Shown piece by piece: positions 43,084 to 52,665 of a stretch of 64,000 nucleotides of DNA (positions are counted from its first letter, which is position 1; the number at the start of each line of letters is the position of its first letter). Made by a program: the position numbers and the translations under genes. The DNA is from Sanguibacter gelidistatuariae. GTDB taxonomy: Bacteria; Actinomycetota; Actinomycetes; Actinomycetales; Cellulomonadaceae. The stretch lies in NCBI RefSeq assembly GCF_900096585.1, contig NZ_FMYH01000005.1:186001-250000 (forward strand), read 5' to 3'. The notes under the pieces are model-generated. The model was not told the origin of the DNA. It saw only the letters and a list, made by a program, of their open reading frames with translations, and did not search any database.

Positions 43084-45153
43084 ATGAGTTACGAAGGTCA
43101 GGCTCCGCCACCCGGTGGCTTCCCGCCGAACGGTGAACCGCAGCAGTCCCCGCAGGTTCCCGGCGAGGGCGCCCAGGGTGGTCAGGCTCCCCAGGGTGGC
43201 TACGGCCAGCCGGCGCAGTACCCGCAGCAGCCCCAGCAGGGCGGTTACGCACCCGCGCCTGGTCAGTACGCTGCCCAGCCCGGCCAGTATGCTCCGCAGC
43301 CCGGCCAGCAGGGCTATGTCCCGCAGCAGGGCCAGTACGCTCAGGGCCAGTACCCCCAGGCGCCGACCGCGCCGAGGCCCAACCCCTTCACAGGGATCCC
43401 CGTCTCGGACTTCGTCCGGGACGGCCTCGCTGCGCTCCTGCTCCTCGTCTCCTTCGCGCTGCCGGTCACCTTCGGTCGTGGCTACGAGGGAATCGGTGAC
43501 CGATTCCACTACGTGGTCACCTTGGTGACGATCCTCTCGGTCCTCTCCCTCGCCCTGCCCTACCTCGCCCGGGCGAGCGTGTTCCCGCCGAGCTGGACGG
43601 TGCACACCACGCGCCTGGTCCGGATGCTGGCCAACGCGCCCTACGTCGTCGTCGTCCTCGTCTACGTCGTCCTTGACGCCGTAACCAGCGACGAGACGAC
43701 GGGAGTCGGCACGATCTTCGCGCTCGGCCTCGCCGGCGCGATCCTGGCTGCTCAGCCCCGCCAGTGCGAGATGGGTCCCGAGGACCTCGACCGCGGGGTG
43801 AGCAAGCTGTGGTGGACCATCACGGCCGCGATCGGTGCGTTCATCGCGCTCACCTACCTCGTCTCCTTCGTCCTCTTCCTGATCGATGTCGGTGACTACT
43901 CCGACTTCTACGGAGGGGTTGCCGTTGTCGGCACGATCCTGGCGTGGCTCTTCGCCGTCGCCTTCAGCCTGTGGGCGATCTACGGAACCGTCATCCAGCG
44001 CTCGCCGAGCTGGCGCCTGGTGCTGATCGGGCTGGGCACCATCCTGGTGTGCGTCTTCGTCTTCGGCGCAGGCGACGGCTCGTCGCTGCTCAAGCTCGAG
44101 TCGCTGCGCAACACCGGTGGGACGTTCCTCTTCCCGCTGTCCCTGCAGGACGGTCTCGGTGCGATCTTCGTTCCCGCTGCTGCTGCCGCGGCCGCTGCAC
44201 CGGCGACGCTTCGCGCTCTGACGCGCGAACCCCGTGCCAAGACGTGGATCTCCACGGCCGTCCACGGATTCGACTACCTCGCCCTCGTCGGGGCGGCCAC
44301 CGTCGTCAGCACCGCGATGTGGTTCTTCTTCGACAAGATCGAGCGCCCCACAGGAGTGGTGGTCACGACCATCATCCTGGGAGTTCTCATCACCGGCGCG
44401 GCCGTCTACGCCCGCCTCGCCCTCGCCAAGGACCCGGCATCCAACCGGATCCTGGCGCTCGGAGCAGCGGGAGGTGCCTTCGTCCTCGGACTGGTCATCG
44501 TCATCATGGTGCCGAGCGACACGATCTTGACGGGGAAGTACATCACCGTCGGGCACCTGCTCCTCGCCTTCGGGCTGCCGGCCCTCATCGCGATCGCGCT
44601 CACCGCGCCGAAGGAGGTCCGCGAGTACTTCGCGGCGAACCGTCCCGCACCGCGCGGCGTGAACAACGCCGCCTACCAGTGGTCCGCGCCGCCGGTCCAG
44701 GCCCCCGGGTACCAGTACCCGGGCCAGCAGGGGGCTCCCGCTCCCTACGGTTCGGCGCCCGTCGCGCAGCAGCCCTACGGCGCACCCGTGCAGGCGGCTC
44801 CGTGGCAGACCCAGGCCTCGTCCCCCGCCCAGGCGCCGGCTCCGACCTACCCGGGTCAGCAGGCGCCCCAGCAGGAGCAGGCTCCGGCCGCGCCGCAGCC
44901 GGTAGCTCCTCAGCCGGTCGCCGCGCAGCCGGAGGCCCCGGCCGCTGAGGCACCGACGTCGAGCGGCTTCACCGCCGCGCAGGCGCTCGACCCGGGCACC
45001 CCGGGTGCGGTCCTGGCGCAGATCGTCCAGGACGCCCCCGAGCTTCGCGCGCAGGTTGCTGCGAACCCGTCGACCTACCCGGCTCTGCTCGGGTGGCTCG
45101 GCCAGCTGGGCGACCCCGAGGTCGACGCGGCACTGCGTAACCGCCAGGGCTAG
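43084..45153 (+). CDS. P/Q-rich polytopic membrane protein with C-terminal LRV-like module
   Basis: A 689-residue protein of unknown function beside the type VII genes. Residues 1-115 are a low-complexity Pro/Gln/Gly/Tyr tract with repeated units (QPGQYAPQPGQ, QQGQYAQGQYP). The next 400 residues have roughly ten transmembrane helices. A second P/Q-rich stretch leads to a C-terminal module of about 56 residues (AQALDPGTPGAVLAQIVQ, then ANPSTYPALLGWLGQLGDPE) that resembles leucine-rich-repeat-variant (LRV) proteins of actinobacteria. The same module opens the next protein. The ATG at 43084 has GAGGGAG upstream. Its location suggests a link to secretion, but there is no direct evidence. Confidence 0.8.
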   Translation: MSYEGQAPPPGGFPPNGEPQQSPQVPGEGAQGGQAPQGGYGQPAQYPQQPQQGGYAPAPGQYAAQPGQYAPQPGQQGYVPQQGQYAQGQYPQAPTAPRPNPFTGIPVSDFVRDGLAALLLLVSFALPVTFGRGYEGIGDRFHYVVTLVTILSVLSLALPYLARASVFPPSWTVHTTRLVRMLANAPYVVVVLVYVVLDAVTSDETTGVGTIFALGLAGAILAAQPRQCEMGPEDLDRGVSKLWWTITAAIGAFIALTYLVSFVLFLIDVGDYSDFYGGVAVVGTILAWLFAVAFSLWAIYGTVIQRSPSWRLVLIGLGTILVCVFVFGAGDGSSLLKLESLRNTGGTFLFPLSLQDGLGAIFVPAAAAAAAAPATLRALTREPRAKTWISTAVHGFDYLALVGAATVVSTAMWFFFDKIERPTGVVVTTIILGVLITGAAVYARLALAKDPASNRILALGAAGGAFVLGLVIVIMVPSDTILTGKYITVGHLLLAFGLPALIAIALTAPKEVREYFAANRPAPRGVNNAAYQWSAPPVQAPGYQYPGQQGAPAPYGSAPVAQQPYGAPVQAAPWQTQASSPAQAPAPTYPGQQAPQQEQAPAAPQPVAPQPVAAQPEAPAAEAPTSSGFTAAQALDPGTPGAVLAQIVQDAPELRAQVAANPSTYPALLGWLGQLGDPEVDAALRNRQG

Positions 45154-45170
45154 GTCAGCCACCTGCCACG

Positions 45171-45220
45171 ACGGGGGCAGAAGGCGCATTCGCTCGACGG
45201 ATGCACCTCCTGCCCCCGTT
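45171..45220 (+). terminator. Terminator-like hairpin between the two LRV-module genes
   Basis: ACGGGGGCAG (45171-45180) pairs with CTGCCCCCGT (45210-45219), followed by TT; partial pairing continues inward. It lies 17 bases after the upstream stop and suggests that the next gene can be expressed separately or at a different level. Confidence 0.6.
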
Positions 45221-45257
45221 TGCCGTCTCCCACGAAATTCACAGAAGTTAGGTTGCC

Positions 45258-47084
45258 ATGACGAATCCGAGCGAGTACACCCTCGCGCAGGCCGCAGATC
45301 CCTCGACCCCGGCCGCGCTCCTCGGCGAGATCGCGACGCACCGCCCGGACCTGCGCCCGGCCATCGCCTCGAACCCGACCGCCTACCCGGAGCTGCTCGA
45401 CTGGCTCCGATCCTTCGCGGACCCAGCGGTCGACGCCGCGCTCGCGGCCCGCGGCGCAGCGGCGCCGGGTGCGCAGACGACCCAGGCGATTCCGGCGCCC
45501 GGCTACCCCGCCCAGACCCAGCAGCTCCCGACCGACCCGAGCCAGGGGGCGTACGCCTTCGGTCCTGGGGCTGCAGCGGCCGCTCCGGCAGGCCAGTGGA
45601 CCCCGTACGGCACCGTCCAGGAGCCCGCTCAGCAGCCCGGTCAGCCCGGTCAGTGGACCGGCAGCCAGCAGAACGCGTGGGGGCCGCCGGTCGTCGGCGG
45701 TCCGAGCGGCTGGGGCCAGCCGCAGCAGGCCGCCAAGAAGTCCCGCAAGGGGATGTGGATCGGCATCGGTGTTGCCGGAGCGCTCGTGGTGGGTGGCGGG
45801 GCCTACGCCGCCAACGCGCTGTGGTTCTCCAAGGTGGGCGGGGCCAAGACGCCTGAGGCGGCCGCGACGCAGATGATCGAGGCGGCCGTGGCCAAGGACC
45901 TGGTCGGGGTGTACGGGGTCACCTCGCCTTCGGAGTTCGACAACCTGTCGACTGCCCTCACGCTGTTCTCTGACCGGCTGGAGTCCACCGGCGGCGTCGA
46001 CGCGGGCGCCGTGACCGACGCCTACAAGGAGTACTTCGACGCCTTCGACCTCGAGCTGACCGATCTTGAGGTCGAGGTCGAGGAGCTTGAGGACGGGCTC
46101 GCGAAGGTGAACATCGTCGGCGGTCAGCTGACGATCGACGCGGATGCCGACAAGCTCTCCGACGCGACGATCACGCTGCTCGCAGACCTCGAGAAGGGTC
46201 CGCTTGCGGAGCTGCTCGACATGTCAGGCACGACGCTGCCCTCGGACACCGAGGTCCGCGACGCGGTCGAGACGACGATCGAAGACACCTTCCCCGTCGA
46301 CGTCGCCGCTGAGGACCTCCAGCTCGACCCCTCCGAGATCGGCGCCGAGCTGGGCCTCGACCTCGGGGACGAGCCGATCGACCCGTTCCTCATCGTCGTC
46401 CAGGAGGGGGACAGCTGGTACGTGAGCCCGACCCTGACCATGCTCGAGTACGGCGCGATCTCACAGGGTATCGAGCGTGGCTCGATGCCCTCCGACGACC
46501 TCGCGGGCCACTACGACAGCCCCGAGGCCGCGGCCGAAGGCCTGGTCACAGGACTCAAGGAGTACGTGGAGACGAGCGACCAGGATGCGTTCCTCTCGGC
46601 GCTGCCGCTGGCCGACCGCCGGGCCATGACGCTCTACGGGAACAGCGACGAGCTCGACATGGACGGCCTCGCCGAGCTGCAGGAGGTCCTCGCTGCGAGC
46701 GATCTCACGGCCTCCTTCTCGGTCAGGGAGGAGAAGGACGGAGTCGCCTGGCTCCAGATCGACTCGCTGACCTTCTCCGGTGAGTTCGAGGGGACGACGG
46801 GCAGCATCGAGCTCGACGCCGAGTGCTTCTCGGCCGATCTCGACGGTGAGCAGGTCAAGGGCTGCCTCGACGACATCCCGGCGCTCAAGGAGCTCGGGAT
46901 CGGGGATCTCTCGTTGATCGCCGTCGAGGAGAACGGCAGCTGGTACGTCAGCTACGCCGGCACGATGGGTGACTCCGCGGGGATCCTGGTAGCCAACGCC
47001 GTGCGCCTGTTCGACGAGGGCAAGCTCACGGACCAGCAGTGGTGGATGGACAACCTGGGCGTGCTCGGGGACGAGCTCTTCTGA
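45258..47084 (+). CDS. LRV-module membrane protein with duplicated extracytoplasmic domain
   Basis: A 608-residue protein. Residues 5-60 are an LRV-like module (AQAADPSTPAALLGEI, ASNPTAYPELLDWLRSFADP), about 30 of 56 positions identical by eye to the C-terminal module of the previous protein. A Pro/Gln/Gly linker, a Lys/Arg stop-transfer and one transmembrane helix near residues 172-190 (GMWIGIGVAGALVVGGGAYA) follow. The remaining 410 acidic residues face outside and form two similar halves, ending in GDSWYVSPTLTM (near 388) and NGSWYVSYAGTM (near 561). The ribosome site AGGTTGCC precedes the ATG at 45258. Function unknown; it may be a surface receptor or secretion accessory. Confidence 0.8.
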   Translation: MTNPSEYTLAQAADPSTPAALLGEIATHRPDLRPAIASNPTAYPELLDWLRSFADPAVDAALAARGAAAPGAQTTQAIPAPGYPAQTQQLPTDPSQGAYAFGPGAAAAAPAGQWTPYGTVQEPAQQPGQPGQWTGSQQNAWGPPVVGGPSGWGQPQQAAKKSRKGMWIGIGVAGALVVGGGAYAANALWFSKVGGAKTPEAAATQMIEAAVAKDLVGVYGVTSPSEFDNLSTALTLFSDRLESTGGVDAGAVTDAYKEYFDAFDLELTDLEVEVEELEDGLAKVNIVGGQLTIDADADKLSDATITLLADLEKGPLAELLDMSGTTLPSDTEVRDAVETTIEDTFPVDVAAEDLQLDPSEIGAELGLDLGDEPIDPFLIVVQEGDSWYVSPTLTMLEYGAISQGIERGSMPSDDLAGHYDSPEAAAEGLVTGLKEYVETSDQDAFLSALPLADRRAMTLYGNSDELDMDGLAELQEVLAASDLTASFSVREEKDGVAWLQIDSLTFSGEFEGTTGSIELDAECFSADLDGEQVKGCLDDIPALKELGIGDLSLIAVEENGSWYVSYAGTMGDSAGILVANAVRLFDEGKLTDQQWWMDNLGVLGDELF

Positions 47085-47090
47085 CGGGTC

Positions 47091-47129
47091 GGCCGGTGCG
47101 TGCGGGCAGGCCTCCCGCACGCACCGGCC
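47091..47129 (+). terminator. Strong hairpin after the type VII island
   Basis: GGCCGGTGCGTGCGGG (47091-47106) pairs perfectly with CCCGCACGCACCGGCC (47114-47129) over a 7-base loop, six bases after the stop of the LRV-module gene. It separates the island from leuA. Confidence 0.8.
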
Positions 47130-47187
47130 CCAGGTAGGGGGAGGTCCGGATGGACTTCACCCGATGCCGCCCGGCAGGAGGGGTACA

Positions 47188-47253
47188 GTGTTTGACGTGC
47201 AACACGTTCAGCAGGTCTCCCTGCTCCTTCTGTGCCGCGACGAGGCCTCGTAG
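47188..47253 (+). CDS. leuA leader peptide (leucine attenuator)
   Basis: A 21-codon frame ending in four consecutive leucine codons, CTG CTC CTT CTG (47221-47232), then CRDEAS and TAG. AGGAGGGG lies at a proper distance before the GTG at 47188. An alternative is GTG at 47197, seven bases after TACAGT, which would be a leaderless start. Both include the leucine run. The frame's end overlaps the left arm of a hairpin (47236-47270), the classical arrangement for ribosome-mediated attenuation of leuA by charged tRNA-Leu. Confidence 0.85.
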   Translation: MFDVQHVQQVSLLLLCRDEAS

Positions 47254-47270
47254 GCCGGTCCCTCGTCGCG
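47236..47270 (+). promoter_or_regulatory. Attenuator hairpin in the leuA leader
   Basis: CGCGACGAGG (47236-47245) pairs perfectly with CCTCGTCGCG (47261-47270) over 15 bases. The left arm begins 4 bases after the last leader leucine codon and the leader stop is in the loop. A ribosome stalled on the leucine codons would cover or leave free these arms, deciding the fate of the transcript or the access to leuA. Confidence 0.7.
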
Positions 47271-47293
47271 GTGGTTGGTGTGCCGGCTTGTAG

Positions 47294-49093
<1,800 letters not shown>

Positions 49094-49111
49094 TGCGCTC
49101 CCGCGATGGCG

Positions 49112-49117
49112 GACAAT
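49112..49117 (+). promoter_or_regulatory. -10-like GACAAT six bases before the recO GTG
   Basis: GACAAT, GGACCC, GTG (49124). It supports the shorter recO start. Confidence 0.3.
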
Positions 49118-49123
49118 GGACCC

Positions 49124-49918
49124 GTGGTCCTGTATCGAGACGAAGCGTTGGTCCTGCGCACCCATAAGCTGGGCGAGGCAGACCGCATCATCACGTTCCT
49201 GACCCGTGAGCACGGCAAGGTGCGGGCGGTGGCCAAGGGCGTGCGCCGTACTTCCTCGAAGTTCGGCGCCCGCCTCGAGCCGTTCATGTTCGTCGATGTC
49301 CAGCTGCACGTCGGGCGCAGCCTCGACATCGTCACTCAGGCGGAGACGGTCGAGCCCTACGCCCGCGCGATCTGCGAGGACTACGGCCTGTACACCGCGG
49401 GTGCGGTCATGCTCGAGACCGCCGACCGCTTGGTCGACGCCGAGCGCGAGCCGGCCGTGCAGCAGTTCTGGTTGCTCGCGGGTGCGCTGCGGGCGCTGTC
49501 CTCGCGCGCGCACGCCCCCGGCCTCGTGCTCGACTCCTACCTGCTGCGCGGGCTGGCCGTGGCCGGGTGGGCCCCGACGTTCTCCGACTGTGCGCGCTGC
49601 GGTGAACCCGGGCCGCACCGGGCCTTCTCGGTCGCTCAGGGTGGGACGGTCTGCCCGCGCTGCCGCCCGCCCGGTGCGACTGCCCCGGCTCCGGAGACGA
49701 TCGACCTGCTCGCGGCCCTGCTCAGCGGTGACTGGTCGGTCGCCGACCTCGCCGGAGAGCGGAACCGTCGCGAGGCCAACGGTCTCGTCGCGGCATACAG
49801 CCAGTTCCACCTCGAACGGTCCCTGCGGTCCCTGCGGATGGTCGACCGAAGCGAGCCCGCCGTGCCCACCCCCGCCGTGCCCACCCCCGTCACGCCCGAC
49901 GTCCCTGTCGCCCACTGA
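49124..49918 (+). CDS. recO: DNA repair protein RecO
   Basis: A 264-residue recombination mediator that loads RecA with RecR and anneals DNA. The OB-fold N-terminus ([40 protein letters not shown]) and a zinc finger ([16 protein letters not shown]) match actinobacterial RecO. GTG at 49124 is chosen because mycobacterial RecO begins at the equivalent LYRD; ATG at 49106 would add six residues with an AAGGAG at a poor 15-base distance. The last residues are a Pro/Thr/Val repeat ([13 protein letters not shown]). It sits between leuA and uppS, a conserved actinobacterial order. Confidence 0.95.
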   Translation: MVLYRDEALVLRTHKLGEADRIITFLTREHGKVRAVAKGVRRTSSKFGARLEPFMFVDVQLHVGRSLDIVTQAETVEPYARAICEDYGLYTAGAVMLETADRLVDAEREPAVQQFWLLAGALRALSSRAHAPGLVLDSYLLRGLAVAGWAPTFSDCARCGEPGPHRAFSVAQGGTVCPRCRPPGATAPAPETIDLLAALLSGDWSVADLAGERNRREANGLVAAYSQFHLERSLRSLRMVDRSEPAVPTPAVPTPVTPDVPVAH

Positions 49919-49930
49919 GAGGTCCCGCCC

Positions 49931-50791
49931 ATGGTCCGCGGCCGCAGAGCTGCTCTAGGTGCCGCCACGGCGCCCGCCCTCCCCGTGCCCCCGCCGGCGC
50001 ACCCGTCGGGCGCCGTGGCGCCGGCGATCCCCCTGGAGTTCGTGCCCAAGCACGTCGCCGTCGTCATGGACGGCAACGGGAGGTGGGCGAACGCCCGTGG
50101 ACTTCCGCGCACCGCGGGCCACGAGGCGGGGGAGGCGGCCCTGCTCGACGTCGTCGCCGGCGCGATCGAGGTGGGCGTCACGCATGTGTCCGCCTACGCC
50201 TTCTCGACCGAGAACTGGAAGCGCTCTCCCGAGGAGGTGCGCTTCCTCATGGGTTTCAGCCGCGACGTGCTGCGACGCCAGCGGGACACCATGAGCTCGT
50301 GGGGCGTGCGGGTGCGGTGGGCCGGGCGTCGGCCGCGGCTGTGGCGCTCGGTGATCAAGGAGCTCGAGACCGCGGAGGAGATGACCGCTGCGAACACGGT
50401 CTGCACGCTGACCATGTGCATCAACTACGGTGGCCGGGCGGAGATCGCCGACGCCGCGAAGGCCATCGCGCACGAGGTCGCCGCGGGACGGCTTGACCCC
50501 GACCGGATCACCGAGAAGACCGTCGCGCGATTCCTCGATGAACCCGAGCTGCCCGACGTCGACCTGTTCCTGCGGTCCTCGGGCGAGCAGCGGATCTCGA
50601 ACTTCATGATCTGGCAGTCCGCCTACGCCGAGCTCGTGTTCCTGCCCGAGCCGTGGCCCGAGGTCGACCGGCGGAGCCTGTGGCGCGCCGTCGAGGAGTA
50701 CGCCAGCCGTGACCGGCGCTACGGTGGCGCGGTCGACATGGCCGACGCTGCGGAGACCGACGACGGGCCCGACCCGCTGGTCGAGTCCTGA
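49931..50791 (+). CDS. uppS: Polyprenyl diphosphate synthase (UppS-type cis-prenyltransferase)
   Basis: A 286-residue enzyme that makes the long cis-polyprenyl diphosphate lipid carrier for cell-wall synthesis. The catalytic Asp lies in [12 protein letters not shown], with the GHEAG and STENWKRS motifs and [21 protein letters not shown] for pyrophosphate binding. An extra N-terminal extension of about 35 Ala/Pro-rich residues precedes the core, so the start at 49931 is tentative; GTG at 50042 or other later starts are possible but shorten the conserved [12 protein letters not shown] little. The product length (C50 or C55) cannot be read directly. It is 12 bases after recO. Confidence 0.95.
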   Translation: MVRGRRAALGAATAPALPVPPPAHPSGAVAPAIPLEFVPKHVAVVMDGNGRWANARGLPRTAGHEAGEAALLDVVAGAIEVGVTHVSAYAFSTENWKRSPEEVRFLMGFSRDVLRRQRDTMSSWGVRVRWAGRRPRLWRSVIKELETAEEMTAANTVCTLTMCINYGGRAEIADAAKAIAHEVAAGRLDPDRITEKTVARFLDEPELPDVDLFLRSSGEQRISNFMIWQSAYAELVFLPEPWPEVDRRSLWRAVEEYASRDRRYGGAVDMADAAETDDGPDPLVES

Positions 50792-50803
50792 CCGAGCCGG
50801 TGC

Positions 50804-51346
50804 TCAGGCCTGCGGGCCGTCGGTGCCTCCGGACGCCGCGGTGACGCGTGCGCGGGTTCGGGCGCTGCGGCGTCGGGCCAGCGTGATGAGGGCCGCGGTG
50901 GCGAGCAGCAGGGCTGCGAGGACCGCGATCCCCCAGGGGGAGCCAGCGGCGGCCGCCAGGGCTACCTCCCAGGCGGCCCAGCCGACGGTCGCATAGATCG
51001 TCGCGTGGATCATGCAGCCGAGGAGCATCGCAGGCAGGTAGCGCCGGAAGGGCATCTGGGTCAGGCCGGCGGCGGCGTTGACGACCGACTTGAATCCAAC
51101 GGTGAAGAAGCTCAGCGGGACCGCGAGGACGCCCCAGCGGTTGAGCGCGGTGTTGCCCCGGGCCGCCGACGGGCTCTGGGACCAGGCCTGGGCACGGGCC
51201 AGCACCCGGTTCTTCGGCGCGGACCGGCCCACGGTCTGGGCCGCGACGAGACGGGCCAGCCAGTAGGTGGCCTGGGTGCGCACGATGACGATCGCGAAGA
51301 AGAAGCAGAAGATCGCGACGAAGGGCGCGCCGTCCAGGTCGGGCAT
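50804..51346 (-). CDS. DedA-type (VTT-domain) membrane protein
   Basis: A 180-residue protein with about five hydrophobic spans, including AIFCFFFAIVIVRTQATYWL and RWGVLAVPLSFFTVGFKSVV (an F-x3-G-x-K-type loop) followed by AAAGLTQMPFRRYLPAMLLG, which matches the VTT/SNARE-associated (DedA) family. Members are linked to lipid flipping and membrane homeostasis. It lies 6 bases after the zur stop on the same strand, so it is the last gene of the zinc operon; whether its role concerns zinc is unknown. It is convergent with uppS. Confidence 0.72.
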   Translation of the reverse strand: MPDLDGAPFVAIFCFFFAIVIVRTQATYWLARLVAAQTVGRSAPKNRVLARAQAWSQSPSAARGNTALNRWGVLAVPLSFFTVGFKSVVNAAAGLTQMPFRRYLPAMLLGCMIHATIYATVGWAAWEVALAAAAGSPWGIAVLAALLLATAALITLARRRSARTRARVTAASGGTDGPQA

Positions 51347-51352
51347 GGAGCG

Positions 51353-51742
51353 TTACCGCCGCGCGGCGCAGTCGGCGCAGGTGCCGAAGAGCTCGATCGT
51401 GTGCTCGATGTCGATGAAGCCGTGGGTCGCCCCGACCAGGGAGGCCCACGCCTCGACCGTGGGGCCGTCGATCTCGATCGTCGCGCCGCACGAGCGACAC
51501 ACGAGGTGATGGTGGTGCTCGGTGCGTTCGCAGCGGCGGAAGAGGTTCTCTCCCTCCGCGGTGCGCAGCACGTCGACCTGGCCGGCGTCGGCCATGGTCT
51601 GCAGGGTCCGGTACACGGTCGCCAGTCCGGTGGTCTCCCCACGTGCGCGGAGCACCTCGTGCAGCTGCTGGGCGCTGCGGAAGTCCTCGGTCGCTGCCAG
51701 CAGGTCCGCGATGCTTGCGCGCTGGCGCGTCATTCGCTGCAT
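51353..51742 (-). CDS. zur: Fur-family regulator, probably Zur
   Basis: A 129-residue metal-sensing repressor. The winged helix (MTRQRASIADLLAATEDF, LATVYRTLQTMADAGQVDVL) and the metal-site motif HHHHLVCRSCG with a second CADCAARR zinc pair match Fur/Zur. Position inside a znu-like operon whose promoter has a Zur box makes zinc the probable ligand. ATG at 51742 has AAGGAG seven bases upstream and overlaps the end of the permease gene by 13 bases; the longer upstream frame overlaps the permease and is not used. Confidence 0.92.
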   Translation of the reverse strand: MQRMTRQRASIADLLAATEDFRSAQQLHEVLRARGETTGLATVYRTLQTMADAGQVDVLRTAEGENLFRRCERTEHHHHLVCRSCGATIEIDGPTVEAWASLVGATHGFIDIEHTIELFGTCADCAARR

Positions 51743-52665
51743 GGCTGAGCTCCTTGCTCGAGTGAGACGTCGTCCAGCATATCGGGGTGGGGGTCCTGAC
51801 CGGCCCTGCGCCGGCGCATGACGAGCGGGCGCGCGGCCGCCACGACCGCATAGACGGCGATGGCCAGCACGACGATCGTCGCGCCGGGGGACTGCGGCTG
51901 CCAGTACGTGATCGACAGCCCGACGACGCATACGGTGACGCCGACCGCCACGGCCACCACCATGGTGCGCCGGAAGGACGTGGTGACCAGCTGGGCGACC
52001 GCGACCGGGATCACCATGAGCGCGCTGACCAGCAGCAGCCCGACGACGCGCATCGACACGGTGACCGTGAGCGCGGCGATCACCGCGATGGCGATGTTGA
52101 GGGTGCGGACCGGCAGGCCCGAGGCCCGGGCGAACTCCTCGTCGTGGGAGACGGCGAACAGCGCGGCGCTCAGCCCGACCCCGACGGCCAGGATGACCGC
52201 GCCGAGGCCGAGGGTCAGGAAGAGGTCGGTCGTCGTGACGGTCGAGATCGACCCGAAGAGGTAGGACATGAGGTTGGCGTTCGTGCCGCCGGCGAAGCCG
52301 ATGATGAGCACGCCGCCGGCCATGCCGCCGTAGAAGAGCAGGGCGAGGGCCACGTCGCCGCTCGTGCGGCCGCGCTCGCGGACCAGCTCGATCGTGATCG
52401 ACCCGGCCACGGCCGCGACGACGGCGCCGGGAACCGCGAGCGCGTCGTTCTGGACGAGCCCCATCGCGGAGCCGACCAACCAGCCCAGGGCCACCCCGGT
52501 CAGGGCGACGTGCCCGATCCCGTCCCCGAGCAGGGAGAGCCGGCGCTGAACGAGGTAGGTCCCCATGACCGGGGCGGTGAGCCCGACGATGACGGCCGCG
52601 GCGAGGGACCGTTGCATGAAGGGGTCGGTGAGCATGCCGAGGAGCTCGGAGAAGATGGTGGTCAT
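51730..52665 (-). CDS. znuB: Zinc ABC transporter permease (ZnuB-like)
   Basis: A 311-residue protein with about nine transmembrane helices of the ABC-3 family that imports zinc or manganese (FMQRSLAAAVIVGLTAPVMG, LLGDGIGHVALTGVALGWLV, SMRVVGLLLVSALMVIPVA). The ATG at 52665 overlaps the ATPase gene stop by 4 bases (ATGA), so the two are coupled. Zinc is inferred from the neighbouring Zur and His-rich loops. Confidence 0.94.
   Translation of the reverse strand: MTTIFSELLGMLTDPFMQRSLAAAVIVGLTAPVMGTYLVQRRLSLLGDGIGHVALTGVALGWLVGSAMGLVQNDALAVPGAVVAAVAGSITIELVRERGRTSGDVALALLFYGGMAGGVLIIGFAGGTNANLMSYLFGSISTVTTTDLFLTLGLGAVILAVGVGLSAALFAVSHDEEFARASGLPVRTLNIAIAVIAALTVTVSMRVVGLLLVSALMVIPVAVAQLVTTSFRRTMVVAVAVGVTVCVVGLSITYWQPQSPGATIVVLAIAVYAVVAAARPLVMRRRRAGQDPHPDMLDDVSLEQGAQPCSE

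Noticed and set aside
42751-45189. Open frame of about 812 codons on the minus strand opposite the P/Q-rich membrane protein
   Set aside because: The + strand shows a ribosome site, membrane helices and a C-terminal module shared with the next gene; the antisense product is highly charged and motif-free.
42201-47084. PE/PPE or LXG toxin gene in the type VII locus
   Set aside because: Only two WXG100 proteins and two LRV-module membrane proteins are present; none has a toxin domain or the PE/PPE signature.
49106-49123. Earlier ATG for RecO
   Set aside because: The mycobacterial homologue starts at the equivalent of 49124, and the ribosome site for 49106 is 15 bases away. It remains possible.
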